A stretch of DNA of 64,000 nucleotides from GCA-2728135 sp002728135 (GTDB lineage Bacteria > Pseudomonadota > Alphaproteobacteria > UBA828). The notes below the pieces were generated by a model, which ran no database searches, was not told where the DNA came from, and saw only the letters and a program-made list of their open reading frames with translations. The stretch covers positions 92,766 through 156,765 of the forward strand of contig CAXEND010000003.1 of assembly GCA_963997635.1 (NCBI GenBank). The letters run 5' to 3'. Positions 16,964 through 25,609 of the stretch are shown one piece after another; position 1 is the stretch's first letter, and the number at the start of each line of letters is the position of its first letter. Position numbers and translations under genes: made by a program.

Positions 16964-18217
16964 ATGTGTAATGTCAGAACCTTATCATTCTTATTCATAG
17001 GGCTACTTATATTTTTACCTCTCGGGGTTATCAATGCCAACCCAATTCCTGTAGGTCTTCTAGTTGCAACTGAAGGTACATATCAACCATTTGGTAAAGA
17101 GGCAATTAGAGGTGCAGAGCTCGCTTTAGCAGAGTCTTATGATCAATTAAATGACAATCCAGTAGAATTAGTAGTTGAAAATACAGATGGAACTTCAAAA
17201 GGCTTAAAACTAGCTGTTCAAAACCTTAAAAATAATAATGTACGAATAATTGTCGGGCCTTTAACGGGTTATGAGGGGCAAATCTTGAGATCTCTTGCAC
17301 ATGAGATGCCTGAAATTATTTTTGTGAACGGCAGCTCTGCGTCACCAAGTATGACATTAGATAATCCTGCATCAAACGTTTATAGATTCTCTGGTGATAC
17401 AATTCAATGGTTGTCTGGTTTAGGGGAGTACGCATATAGAAATAAAGGTTATAAGCGAGTAATTACTATAGGTGAAGAGTATTCTTTCCCCTACCAGCAA
17501 ATTTATGCATTCGCTCGAGAATTTTGTAGGTCAGGCGGAAGTATTGTGTCACAACAATGGCTATTTCCTGCAAGTAAACGTTATGATGAAGTAGTAGCAA
17601 AAATAGATAAGACTCCAGCAGATGCTATATTTTTGGCGCTAGGTGGCAAAGACGCAGCTTATTTTGTACAAATGTATAGAGATTTAGGAGGCAAACTTCC
17701 AATTATTGGTGGGCCAACGTCAATAAACGCAGATTTTTTATTTTACGCAAATAAAGCACCTTTTCATGAACTAGGAACCTTAACCTCCGGCCCAATTCCT
17801 GGAGATGAAGATTTAGAAACATGGTCTGATTTTTCAGATTTTTATAAAAGTTTCCACAATTTAAAAGTAAATGGCCCTTCATTATTCAGTTATTCATATT
17901 ATGTGAATATGAAAGCTCTCTTAATTGCATTAGAAAAAATTGAAGGAAAAATTGAAGGAAAAATTGAAGAAAGCTATCATTTACTCAGGGAAGAACTATC
18001 AGAGATAGAATTTGAAACCCCTACAGGGGAGGTATCTCTTGATGAAAACCGTCAGGGGATAATTGATAACTATATATTTGAGGTTATTTTGGATAGCAAT
18101 GATGGTATAAAAAGATCACTTGTCTCCACATCCAGTGGAGTAGAGCAGAAATCAGATCTGTGGTTTGATAATTATTCAAATCATCTTGGCAAGAATATGT
18201 GTGGTATAGACAAGTAG
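16964..18217 (+). CDS. periplasmic branched-chain-amino-acid-type binding protein
   Basis: Type I periplasmic binding protein (Leu/Ile/Val-binding fold) of 417 residues. A Sec signal peptide is visible: a short basic start, the hydrophobic stretch LSFLFIGLLIFLPLGV, and a likely cleavage after INA (about residue 26). The mature part begins with IPVGLLVATEGTYQPFGKEAIRGAELALAE, the classical first strand and ligand loop. The nearest AGGAG lies about 12 bases before the ATG, which is rather long. No permease or ATPase genes adjoin, so it is an orphan binding protein whose transporter lies elsewhere or which feeds a sensor. It carries a short in-frame repeat at 17935-17970. Ligand unknown. Confidence 0.83.
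   Translation: MCNVRTLSFLFIGLLIFLPLGVINANPIPVGLLVATEGTYQPFGKEAIRGAELALAESYDQLNDNPVELVVENTDGTSKGLKLAVQNLKNNNVRIIVGPLTGYEGQILRSLAHEMPEIIFVNGSSASPSMTLDNPASNVYRFSGDTIQWLSGLGEYAYRNKGYKRVITIGEEYSFPYQQIYAFAREFCRSGGSIVSQQWLFPASKRYDEVVAKIDKTPADAIFLALGGKDAAYFVQMYRDLGGKLPIIGGPTSINADFLFYANKAPFHELGTLTSGPIPGDEDLETWSDFSDFYKSFHNLKVNGPSLFSYSYYVNMKALLIALEKIEGKIEGKIEESYHLLREELSEIEFETPTGEVSLDENRQGIIDNYIFEVILDSNDGIKRSLVSTSSGVEQKSDLWFDNYSNHLGKNMCGIDK
17935..17970 (+). repeat. three tandem copies of a 12-base unit inside a binding-protein gene
   Basis: AAAAATTGAAGG occurs twice in succession and a third time with a final A in place of G. In frame it encodes a charged KIEGKIEGKIEE stretch near residues 325-336 of the binding protein. 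Multiples of 12 keep the frame, so copy-number change would lengthen or shorten a surface helix without breaking the gene. Confidence 0.85.
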
Positions 18218-18303
18218 AATTTTATTAAAAAATTACGCTGTTTTGATCTTTGTGAACTCTTAAATAGTGTATGCAACTAATTTATATGGCAGGACTATTT
18301 GCA

Positions 18304-18909
18304 ATGAAAAAAGTCGTTATAGGCATTACTGGAGCAACGGGAACATCAATTGGTTTTAGGACATTAGAAACTCTAAATCAATTAGGGATAGAAACACATG
18401 TCATAATCAGCCGCTGGGGTTTGCAAACCCTCACTCAGGAAACATGTCACTCACTTGACGATATTCGCTCTATCGCAGATTTTATTTATCCCTCTGGAGA
18501 CATGGGAGCTAAAATTTCTTCTGGTTCGTTTCAGGTTGATGGAATGTTAATTGTCCCATGTTCAATGCGTTCTCTTGCAGCAATCGCGACTGGTCTTGGA
18601 GATAATCTAATTCATAGAGCAGCAGATGTGACAATTAAAGAACGAAGAAAATTAGTAATAATTCCTCGAGAAACCCCTTTAAGTACAATTCATCTTAAAC
18701 ATATGTTAACGCTCTCAAAGCTTGGGGCTGTAATCATGCCACCAAATCCTGCATATTATGCACACCCATCTAATATTAATGATATATTAGATCAATTTGT
18801 AGGACGTATGCTCGATCAGTTAGGCATAGATTCTCCTAATATTGAGCGTTGGGACGGAATTAAGGCATCAAGTGGTGAAATAGTACCACTTGATCCCGCA
18901 GATAAATAA
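18304..18909 (+). CDS. ubiX: UbiX-family flavin prenyltransferase
   Basis: Prenylates reduced FMN to make prenylated FMN, the cofactor of UbiD-type decarboxylases. From ATG 18304 it is 201 residues, close to the usual 190-200. Family motifs include VVIGITGATGTSIGFRTLETL (FMN-binding start), VIISRWG, SFQVDGMLIVPCSMRSLAAIATG, DNLIHRAADVTIKERRKLVIIPRETPLS and GAVIMPPNPAYYA. An in-frame ATG at 18271 would add eleven residues, but AGGA placed nine bases before 18304 favours the shorter form. No ubiD homologue is in the window, so it may serve ubiquinone synthesis or a distant decarboxylase. Confidence 0.92.
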   Translation: MKKVVIGITGATGTSIGFRTLETLNQLGIETHVIISRWGLQTLTQETCHSLDDIRSIADFIYPSGDMGAKISSGSFQVDGMLIVPCSMRSLAAIATGLGDNLIHRAADVTIKERRKLVIIPRETPLSTIHLKHMLTLSKLGAVIMPPNPAYYAHPSNINDILDQFVGRMLDQLGIDSPNIERWDGIKASSGEIVPLDPADK

Positions 18910-18992
18910 TCAATCATTGATATTGTATAATGCTGATTTAACTTAATTTTCTATATTTCACAAAATTAATTGTTTAAAATATTATATTTGCA

Positions 18993-19032
18993 TTTATATA
19001 TTGTATTTTATATAAGTATCACAATATATAAA
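18993..19032. promoter_or_regulatory. inverted repeat upstream of the sulfate-reduction operon
   Basis: TTTATATATTGT, sixteen bases, then ACAATATATAAA: perfect 12-base arms ending 24 bases before the cysG ATG. The position suits an operator controlling the five-gene cys operon. The arms are almost pure A/T, so coincidence is a real alternative. No regulator gene adjoins. Confidence 0.3.
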
Positions 19033-19056
19033 TGTTACAATAAATAGAAAGTGATT

Positions 19057-20460
19057 ATGAGATATTTCCCTGCTTTTTTAGATCTTAAAGAAAAAAGAGT
19101 TGTAGTTATTGGACAAAACCCTCCTGCACTTTCAAAAGCACGCCTACTATCAAAAGCGGGTGCTAAGGTGTTCTTGTTCAGGTCACGGTCTAACCATTGT
19201 TTGAAAAACCTTCCAAAAACTATCGCATTTTCTGTTACTGATCGACCTTGGAAATCTAATGATTTTAATGAAACATATTTAATTGTTGCTTCTAGTGGTG
19301 ACAACAATGAGGATAAATTGATTTCTAAACATGCGAAATCATTAGGCATATTAATCAATTGTGTTGATCAGCCTGCCATATCTGATTTTACAATTCCAGC
19401 TATGGTTGAAAGAGGGGAAATTGTCATTGGTATATCAACAGGTGGCAATGCTCCTGTTTTAGCAAGGCGTATACGTAACGCAATAGAGATCGCTATCCCA
19501 CAACATATGAGTGAGATTGTATCTCTTATTGGCACTTTCCGAGAAAAAGTTAGAAATAAAATACCTTCCTTTGAAAAACGAAAAGTTTTCTGGGACAACT
19601 TGTTAGACGATGGGTCATTCTCCGTTGCTCTTGAAAAAGGTGATCATGATTTGGCTAGGTTAGAGATAGAATCAGCACTAAATAATGTCAAACCTAGGTT
19701 AGGAGCAGTTTATCTTGTAGGAGCAGGTCCAGGTAATCCTGAGTTAATGACAATAAAAGCGTCTCAATTAGTTAGCAGGGCTGATGTAATTGTTTATGAT
19801 CGTTTAGTATCTGAAGAAATATTAGAAACTTCGCGTCGTGATGCTAAGCTAATTAACGTTGGTAAAAAAAATAAACAAGATTCATATAAACAAAATGGAA
19901 TAAATAAACTCCTACTTAATGAAGCATCTGCTGGACGTTTGGTGGTTAGATTAAAGGCTGGTGATCCTTTTATGTTCGGTAGGGGCGGTGAGGAATTAGA
20001 ATTTCTATTAGGTCATGGCATACCTGTTTCAATAGTTCCAGGGATTACATCTGCACTGGGCTGCGGTGCCACCGCAGAAATACCAATGACTCATCGGAAG
20101 TATTCAAGTTCTGTTACTTTTGTAGCTGCACACAGAATGCATGGTAGTGGAGGGATAAACTGGGATGCTCTAGTAAAACTTAGTGGGACAATTGTTTTCT
20201 ATATGGGTATTGGAAAAGTAAATGAAATATCAAAAAAGTTGCTGGAGTCAGGTCTAGAACCAGAATGCCCTGTTGCAGTTATTGAACAGGGGACCTTGCC
20301 TAATGAGCGTATATTTTATGGAGAACTGAATACCCTTAAGAGCATTGTTGTAAATAATAAGGTGGCATCTCCGGCAATAATTGTTGTTGGTGAAGTTACG
20401 AAGTTGGGGTGCAACGAATTTAGGACTGAAGATTTTTTTGACTTGCCAATGGCAGTTTAG
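19057..20460 (+). CDS. cysG: siroheme synthase
   Basis: Bifunctional siroheme synthase. Residues 1 to about 205 are the precorrin-2 dehydrogenase/ferrochelatase part (YFPAFLDLKEKRVVVIG, then VDQPAISDFTIPAMVERGEIVIGISTGGNAPVLARRIR). Residues about 215-460 are the uroporphyrinogen-III C-methyltransferase (VYLVGAGPGNPELMTIKA, VVRLKAGDPFMFGRGGEE, VPGITSALG, PMTHRKYSSSVTFVAAH). It makes the siroheme needed by the sulfite reductase encoded two genes downstream. ATG at 19057 is preferred; GTG 19051 is two codons earlier and possible. First gene of the sulfur operon. Confidence 0.95.
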   Translation: MRYFPAFLDLKEKRVVVIGQNPPALSKARLLSKAGAKVFLFRSRSNHCLKNLPKTIAFSVTDRPWKSNDFNETYLIVASSGDNNEDKLISKHAKSLGILINCVDQPAISDFTIPAMVERGEIVIGISTGGNAPVLARRIRNAIEIAIPQHMSEIVSLIGTFREKVRNKIPSFEKRKVFWDNLLDDGSFSVALEKGDHDLARLEIESALNNVKPRLGAVYLVGAGPGNPELMTIKASQLVSRADVIVYDRLVSEEILETSRRDAKLINVGKKNKQDSYKQNGINKLLLNEASAGRLVVRLKAGDPFMFGRGGEELEFLLGHGIPVSIVPGITSALGCGATAEIPMTHRKYSSSVTFVAAHRMHGSGGINWDALVKLSGTIVFYMGIGKVNEISKKLLESGLEPECPVAVIEQGTLPNERIFYGELNTLKSIVVNNKVASPAIIVVGEVTKLGCNEFRTEDFFDLPMAV

Positions 20461-20477
20461 CCTGGAAGGAAATTATA

Positions 20478-20759
20478 ATGCAATGTGTTGTTTCTGCAAA
20501 TAAATTAGAAGATGGAGTTGTTGTCTATTTAACTGCCGATGACGAATGGAGTCCAGAAATACATTTAGCCCGTGTTACAAATAGCGAGGATGAAGCTGTT
20601 GTCGCACTGGGCATTGGTGAAAACGCAGAAAATAGCGGTATTGTAATAGGAGCTTGTCTAGTCGATGTTGAGATTTCATCATCGGGTATTCGGCCAAAGA
20701 TTATGAAAGAGTTGATAAGAGCTGGTGGTGGTCCCACCTGCAGTCCAAAAGGATTGTAA
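20478..20759 (+). CDS. DUF2849 family protein
   Basis: Small 93-residue protein of a family found almost only beside sulfite reductase in alphaproteobacteria; its function is not established. It consists of a beta-rich region (QCVVSANKLEDGVVVYL, WSPEIHLARV) and a conserved end KELIRAGGGPTCSPKGL. GGAAGG eight to ten bases before the ATG provides a strong ribosome site. It lies 17 bases after cysG and 27 bases before cysI. The context suggests an accessory role in sulfite reduction or siroheme handling. Confidence 0.85.
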   Translation: MQCVVSANKLEDGVVVYLTADDEWSPEIHLARVTNSEDEAVVALGIGENAENSGIVIGACLVDVEISSSGIRPKIMKELIRAGGGPTCSPKGL

Positions 20760-20786
20760 AATGATTAAATTATGGTGGCACGATTA

Positions 20787-22442
20787 ATGTATCGTTATGA
20801 TGAATTTGACCGATCACTTGTTGCTAAAAGGGTAGAGCAGTTCAGAGAACAAGTTGATCGAAGAATGTCGGGTGATCTTACAGAAGATGAGTTTCGCCCA
20901 TTAAGGTTAATGAATGGAGTGTATCTGCAATTGCATGCGTATATGCTCAGAGTTGCCATCCCTTATGGAGTTTTATCATCGAATCAAATGAGAATGCTTG
21001 CCCATATAGCAAGAAAGTATGATCGAGGATATGGTCATTTCACAACAAGGCAAAATATTCAATATAATTGGCCTAAACTAATAGATATTCCGGATATTCT
21101 AGAAGAATTATCATCTGTAGATATGCACGCAATTCAAACTAGCGGTAACTGTATTAGAAATGTTACTGCTGATCCATACGCAGGTGCTATTAAAGATGAA
21201 GTCGATGATCCACGAATATGGAGTGAAATCATTCGTCAATGGTCTACTTTGCACCCAGAATTTTCATTTTTACCACGCAAGTTTAAGATTGCACTAACTG
21301 GTTCAGAGCAAGATAGAGCCGCTATTAAGTTTCATGATATAGGGTTGAAAATAATTTATAATAAAAATACTGAGTTAGGGTTTGAGGTCATGGTTGGAGG
21401 TGGACAAGGCCGTACTCCAATGATTGCTAAAACTATAAGAGAATTTTTACCTGCTAATTATTTACTTTCGTACCTTGAAGCTATCTTAAGAATATATAAT
21501 TTAATGGGGCGAAGGGATAATAAATATAAAGCAAGAATCAAAATTCTTGTTCATGAATTAGGCATAGAAGAGTTTAAAGCTCTAGTTGAAAAAGAATGGC
21601 TAAGTATAAAATCTACATCAGTTGAGCTGCCCCCTGGTGAGTTAATACGAATCAAGAATTATTTTAAAAATACAAGTTATAAGGCTCTGCCTGCAACTTC
21701 AGTTTTGTTTGAAGGTGCTCGGAAATCAGATAAGCAGTTTGCAAGATGGGTTACTAATAATGTTTTAGATCATACCCTTCCTGGTTATTGTATAGTTAAC
21801 ATTTCTCTTAAAAAAATAGGTGATATTCCTGGTGATGCATCTGCAGATCAAATGGATTTAATTGCTGAATTAGCACAGGAATATAGTTCTGACGAAGTCA
21901 GAGTTACTTATCAACAAAACTTAGTCTTACCCCATGTACCATTAGATGATTTGTTTACAGTCTGGAGCAGACTGTCTTCTAGTGAATTAGCAACCCCAAA
22001 TATCGGTCAAGTCAGTGATATGATTGCATGTCCAGGGCTTGATTATTGTAGCTTGGCCAACGCAAGATCTATTCCAATAGCCCAGCAAATTGCAAAGCTT
22101 TTTGATGATCCACAAAGACATGAAGAAATTGGCCCAATAGAAATAAAAATATCGGGTTGTATCAATGCATGTGGGCACCACCATGCAGGTCATATTGGAA
22201 TCTTAGGTGTAGATAAAAAAGGTGAGGAATTTTATCAGATTTTATTAGGTGGATCTGCTAGTGAGGATGCACAAATAGGTAAAATACTGGGCCCTTCAAT
22301 GGATAAAGAGAGTATTCCTCTAGCTTTAGAAAGAATTATCGGAAAATATATCGAGCTTCGTATTGATGGAGAGAGTTTTATAGATGTATTCCGTAGGCTT
22401 GGTGCCAAACCATTCAAGGATGCTGTTTATGAAGTTGATTAA
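20787..22442 (+). CDS. cysI: sulfite/nitrite reductase hemoprotein
   Basis: Six-electron reduction of sulfite to sulfide using siroheme and a [4Fe-4S] cluster. The cluster/siroheme ligand motifs are complete: CPGLDYC (CX5C) and GCINACGHHH (CX3C), about 130 residues from the C-terminus. N-terminal GYGHFTTRQNIQYNWPKL and the NVTADPYAG segment are reductase half-repeat signatures. Nitrite reductases share the fold, but the cysG/cysH neighbours indicate sulfite. ATG 20787 is chosen because homologues begin MYRYDEFD and GGTGG lies upstream; ATG 20772 is an alternative. No flavoprotein (cysJ) follows, so ferredoxin is the likely electron donor. Its end overlaps the DUF934 gene by 14 bases. Confidence 0.94.
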   Translation: MYRYDEFDRSLVAKRVEQFREQVDRRMSGDLTEDEFRPLRLMNGVYLQLHAYMLRVAIPYGVLSSNQMRMLAHIARKYDRGYGHFTTRQNIQYNWPKLIDIPDILEELSSVDMHAIQTSGNCIRNVTADPYAGAIKDEVDDPRIWSEIIRQWSTLHPEFSFLPRKFKIALTGSEQDRAAIKFHDIGLKIIYNKNTELGFEVMVGGGQGRTPMIAKTIREFLPANYLLSYLEAILRIYNLMGRRDNKYKARIKILVHELGIEEFKALVEKEWLSIKSTSVELPPGELIRIKNYFKNTSYKALPATSVLFEGARKSDKQFARWVTNNVLDHTLPGYCIVNISLKKIGDIPGDASADQMDLIAELAQEYSSDEVRVTYQQNLVLPHVPLDDLFTVWSRLSSSELATPNIGQVSDMIACPGLDYCSLANARSIPIAQQIAKLFDDPQRHEEIGPIEIKISGCINACGHHHAGHIGILGVDKKGEEFYQILLGGSASEDAQIGKILGPSMDKESIPLALERIIGKYIELRIDGESFIDVFRRLGAKPFKDAVYEVD

Positions 22443-22971
22443 AGATGGAACATTTATAGATGATATATGGATTCAGGTAGGAGATGAAGATGAATTGCCT
22501 GATTTACCCCATATTATAGTATCATTGAATAGATGGTTAGATGAGAAGTCGGTCTTGCTTTCCCATAGAAGGCAAATCGGTGTAAACCTAAAATCAGATG
22601 ATAATTGTGAGATAATTGCTGAGGATATAGCAGACTTAAGTTTGATTTCTATTTACTTCCCAGTTTTTACTGATGGTCGACCTTATTCTACTGCAAGGGT
22701 TTTAAGGGAAAAATATGGTTTTGCAGGAGAGCTGAGGGCGGTTGGTAATGTTCTTAGGGATCAATACTTGTTTATGCATCGGTGTGGTTTTGATTCTTTT
22801 GTCGTCAGAGATAATGAAACAGTAACAGGTTGGCTTAGGGCTATCACAGATTTAAATATTTGGTATCAGCCGACAGGAGACAAAAGAGTATCGGTTACTC
22901 ACCTGCGTAGCCTTAGACCACAGGAAAATAAGGATAAAAATAATTATGATATGGAAGAGAAAGGTTTATGA
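22429..22971 (+). CDS. DUF934 family protein
   Basis: Protein of about 180 residues from a family consistently located between cysI and cysH in proteobacteria, sometimes named an oxidoreductase accessory; no biochemical function is established. Conserved features are ISIYFPVFTDGRPYSTARVLREKYGFAGELRAVGNVLRDQ split across strands and helices, followed by MHRCGFDSFVVRD. ATG 22429 is chosen because AAGGA lies eight bases upstream; earlier in-frame ATGs at 22384 and 22420 lie deeper inside cysI. It overlaps cysI by 14 bases and cysH by four (ATGA), so translation is coupled throughout. Confidence 0.87.
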   Translation: MKLIKDGTFIDDIWIQVGDEDELPDLPHIIVSLNRWLDEKSVLLSHRRQIGVNLKSDDNCEIIAEDIADLSLISIYFPVFTDGRPYSTARVLREKYGFAGELRAVGNVLRDQYLFMHRCGFDSFVVRDNETVTGWLRAITDLNIWYQPTGDKRVSVTHLRSLRPQENKDKNNYDMEEKGL

Positions 22972-23699
22972 CTGCTGCATTTATCTCAAGTCGTCCAGCT
23001 AGGAAAAAGATGGAACTTGCAGAAGTGCAAGCATCTGAACTTCAACGCAAATATGGCTATCTTGATGCACCTGAATTACTAGAAGTAATGATAAAAAAGG
23101 TTTTTTATGGTGATATAACGATAGTTTCATCTTTTGGGACTGAGGCTGCTATATTACTTGCATTAGTATCGGATATCGATAGTAGCACTCCTGTTGTTTT
23201 CGTGGAAACTGGCAAACATTTTCCAGAAACTTTAGCCTATAGAGATAAAATTATATCCACCTTAAAGTTAACAGCTGTAAAATCTGTTGCTCCATCACCA
23301 ATTGATCTTAATGTCCACGATCCAGATGGAGACCTTTGGTCAAAGAATCCAAATCTTTGTTGTTATCTGCGAAAGGTTATATCACTTGAAAAGGCATTAG
23401 CAGGTTTTAATTGTTGGGTGACTGGAAGAAAACAAATTCATAGTGGGGCTAGGACTAATTTACAAAAAATTGATTCTCTTAATGGTAGAATTAAAATAAA
23501 TCCTCTAGCAGATTGGGATCAACAACGAATTAAATCTGAATTTACTTCACGACGTTTACCTTTACACCCTCTCTCAGAGAAGAACTATACGTCTGTAGGT
23601 TGTTTGCCATGTACAAGACCAACAAAATCAGGGGAGGGCTATAGGGACGGACGTTGGTCTGGCATAGAAAAAACTGAATGTGGAATTCATAACGATTGA
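22968..23699 (+). CDS. cysH: adenylyl-/phosphoadenylyl-sulfate reductase
   Basis: Reduces activated sulfate to sulfite with thioredoxin. The nucleotide-binding P-loop-like SSFGTEAA (54-61) and VETGKHFPETLAYRD are present, as is the C-terminal catalytic Cys in ECGIH. The two cysteine pairs CC (131-132) and CLPC (212-215) that bind a [4Fe-4S] cluster are also present, so adenylyl sulfate (APS) is the expected substrate rather than PAPS. Length 243 is normal. Its ATG overlaps the DUF934 stop by four bases. Last gene of the operon; sulfate-activating genes (cysD/cysN) are not in the window. Confidence 0.94.
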   Translation: MTAAFISSRPARKKMELAEVQASELQRKYGYLDAPELLEVMIKKVFYGDITIVSSFGTEAAILLALVSDIDSSTPVVFVETGKHFPETLAYRDKIISTLKLTAVKSVAPSPIDLNVHDPDGDLWSKNPNLCCYLRKVISLEKALAGFNCWVTGRKQIHSGARTNLQKIDSLNGRIKINPLADWDQQRIKSEFTSRRLPLHPLSEKNYTSVGCLPCTRPTKSGEGYRDGRWSGIEKTECGIHND

Positions 23700-23780
23700 A
23701 TATTTGTATTTAGTCTAGTCATATATCTTAATTATTAATTTCTTTAGTTTGTAGTAATGAACTTTAAGTATTTAGAGAAA

Positions 23781-24452
23781 TTATTCTGTCATCTCTACAA
23801 ATTGTTTACCTACTCTTTTCAGGAGAGGTGTTTGTTGCCTTTTGCCCTTAACTTCTAACCAAGTAGGTAGGTTATCTAATACATATTTGGTTATATCTGG
23901 TATAGGTAATTGTTTGGCTTGCTTAATTGTAAACCAGTTTATATCGCTAAGTTCACCATTGCCAGAAATCTTGCCTATAATTTCAGTTGCCGGTGCAACA
24001 AAAAACCTTGCATTAAAACGTCTGGGTCGCCCTGGGGGGGTAATTGCTCTACACACGAAATCTAATGACTGGAAAGCAGGTGCATAATTATTTTGATGAA
24101 ACCCTCTCCATGATTCTTGTATTTTATCTGGTTTATCTAGACTTTGTTTTTTTGCTAATCTAAGACCCGTTTCCTCCCACGTTTCTCTTACTGCAGCTGC
24201 TGCAAGTGCTCGTGCACGAGATCGTGAACAACTTTTAGATAAATTATACCATACATCTGTTCTGAGTTCGTTTGCCGTTTTGACAAAACGGTCAGCTTTA
24301 TCAACTGCTCCTCCTGGAAAAACATACCTATTTGGCATAAAAGCATGTTTGTTATCCCTACATCCCATAAGTATTTCAAGGTTATGGCCTATCTTCTTAT
24401 ATAGGATCAATGTAGCTGCATCTCGTGGACGGTTGAGTTTTATTTCTACCAT
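23781..24452 (-). CDS. Nudix hydrolase
   Basis: Nudix-superfamily hydrolase of 223 residues. The Nudix helix AAAVRETWEETGLRL carries the REx2EExG core, and GGAVDKAD provides the Nudix-box glycine start. These are separated by roughly 40 extra residues (including LSKSCSRSRARALA), an enlarged box as in NUDT7/NUDT19-like CoA diphosphatases and some other members. Nearby GCRDNKHAFMPNRYVFPGG also fits that group. It converges with cysH. Acyl-CoA or dinucleotide pyrophosphatase activity is possible; not resolvable here. Confidence 0.85.
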   Translation of the reverse strand: MVEIKLNRPRDAATLILYKKIGHNLEILMGCRDNKHAFMPNRYVFPGGAVDKADRFVKTANELRTDVWYNLSKSCSRSRARALAAAAVRETWEETGLRLAKKQSLDKPDKIQESWRGFHQNNYAPAFQSLDFVCRAITPPGRPRRFNARFFVAPATEIIGKISGNGELSDINWFTIKQAKQLPIPDITKYVLDNLPTWLEVKGKRQQTPLLKRVGKQFVEMTE

Positions 24453-24545
24453 GATAATTATACTTTAACTAATTTATACAATAATGTAGTGGGTAAAACT
24501 TACACTGTCGCCCCCTTGGTAAAATTACATAGGATGGAGTTTAGA

Positions 24546-25544
24546 ATGAAGCCAACAGTAAAAGTTTTCTCACTAGGTGGCACTATAGCCAGTTCTGGGG
24601 ATAAAGGGAAAGGTGTATCACCTACCTTAGGGGCAGATACTTTAATAAATGCAATACCAGGAATTTCTGAGAAAGTAAAAGTTAAGGCAGAAAATTTTCG
24701 TCAGCTACCAAGCCCACATATTACTTTTGATGATATTCAGGAACTAGTTAAAGCTATTAATAAAGACATAGACTTAGGAGTTGATGGGGTTGTGGTTACA
24801 CACGGAACTGACACTTTAGAAGAGAGTGCTTTTTTGATTGACCTTATTTATAAGAAAAATGCTCCTGTAGTTCTAACGGGTGCAATGCGAAACCCTACAT
24901 TACCAGGTGCAGACGGGCCGGCAAATTTACATGACGCTGTTATGGTAGCTTCTGACAGAAAATCAAAGGGAAAAGGAGTTTTATTGGTTTTTAATAGTGA
25001 GATTCATGCAGCGAGATATGTAAATAAGTGCCACACCCAAAATGTTAATGCCTTCAGATCAAAACCCTTAGGGCCAATTGGATGGATCTCAGAAAATTCT
25101 GTAAGAATTCTTTCAAGTCCTATGCCTACTTTTTCAAGTAAATTTACTAGTAATTGTTCAATGGCTAGGGTCGCATTACTTAAAACTGCAATGGCTGATG
25201 ATGGTAGTTTAGTTAATTGTGTTATTTCAGATAAGTATGAAGGACTTGTTGTTGAAGCTACCGGTGGTGGACATGTAACCCCGAAGATGGTTAAGCCAAT
25301 AATTAAAGCAACAAAAGTAATGCCCGTGGTGCTCGTATCTAGAACGGGTAATGGAGAAAATCTTCGCGAGACATATATGTTTCCAGGTTCAGAGATCTAC
25401 TTATACGAGAGGGGGGTCTTAAACGGAGGATGGTTAGATGGGCTTAAGGCAAGAATATTGCTTTCATTACTAATTGGAAGTGGTGCTAATAATTCAGAGA
25501 TAAAAAAAGTTTTTGAGTCTTGTATAGATGGAAAACTTTCGTAA
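24546..25544 (+). CDS. L-asparaginase family protein
   Basis: Hydrolyses asparagine (possibly glutamine) to the acid and ammonia. The two catalytic-threonine motifs are present: VFSLGGTIASSGD near residues 5-17 and VVTHGTDTLEESAFLI near 85-100, followed by PVVLTGAMRNP. From ATG 24546, preceded by GGAG with a six-base spacer, it is 332 residues, as usual; earlier in-frame ATGs at 24489 and 24534 lack good sites. No signal peptide is visible, which suggests a cytoplasmic low-affinity type, but periplasmic forms share these motifs. One of several amide-releasing enzymes in this window. Confidence 0.9.
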   Translation: MKPTVKVFSLGGTIASSGDKGKGVSPTLGADTLINAIPGISEKVKVKAENFRQLPSPHITFDDIQELVKAINKDIDLGVDGVVVTHGTDTLEESAFLIDLIYKKNAPVVLTGAMRNPTLPGADGPANLHDAVMVASDRKSKGKGVLLVFNSEIHAARYVNKCHTQNVNAFRSKPLGPIGWISENSVRILSSPMPTFSSKFTSNCSMARVALLKTAMADDGSLVNCVISDKYEGLVVEATGGGHVTPKMVKPIIKATKVMPVVLVSRTGNGENLRETYMFPGSEIYLYERGVLNGGWLDGLKARILLSLLIGSGANNSEIKKVFESCIDGKLS

Positions 25545-25609
25545 TAAAATATTAATTACTTAAATTTTTATAATACTAGTTAATAACATGGTTATGTTTA
25601 ATGCATGTC

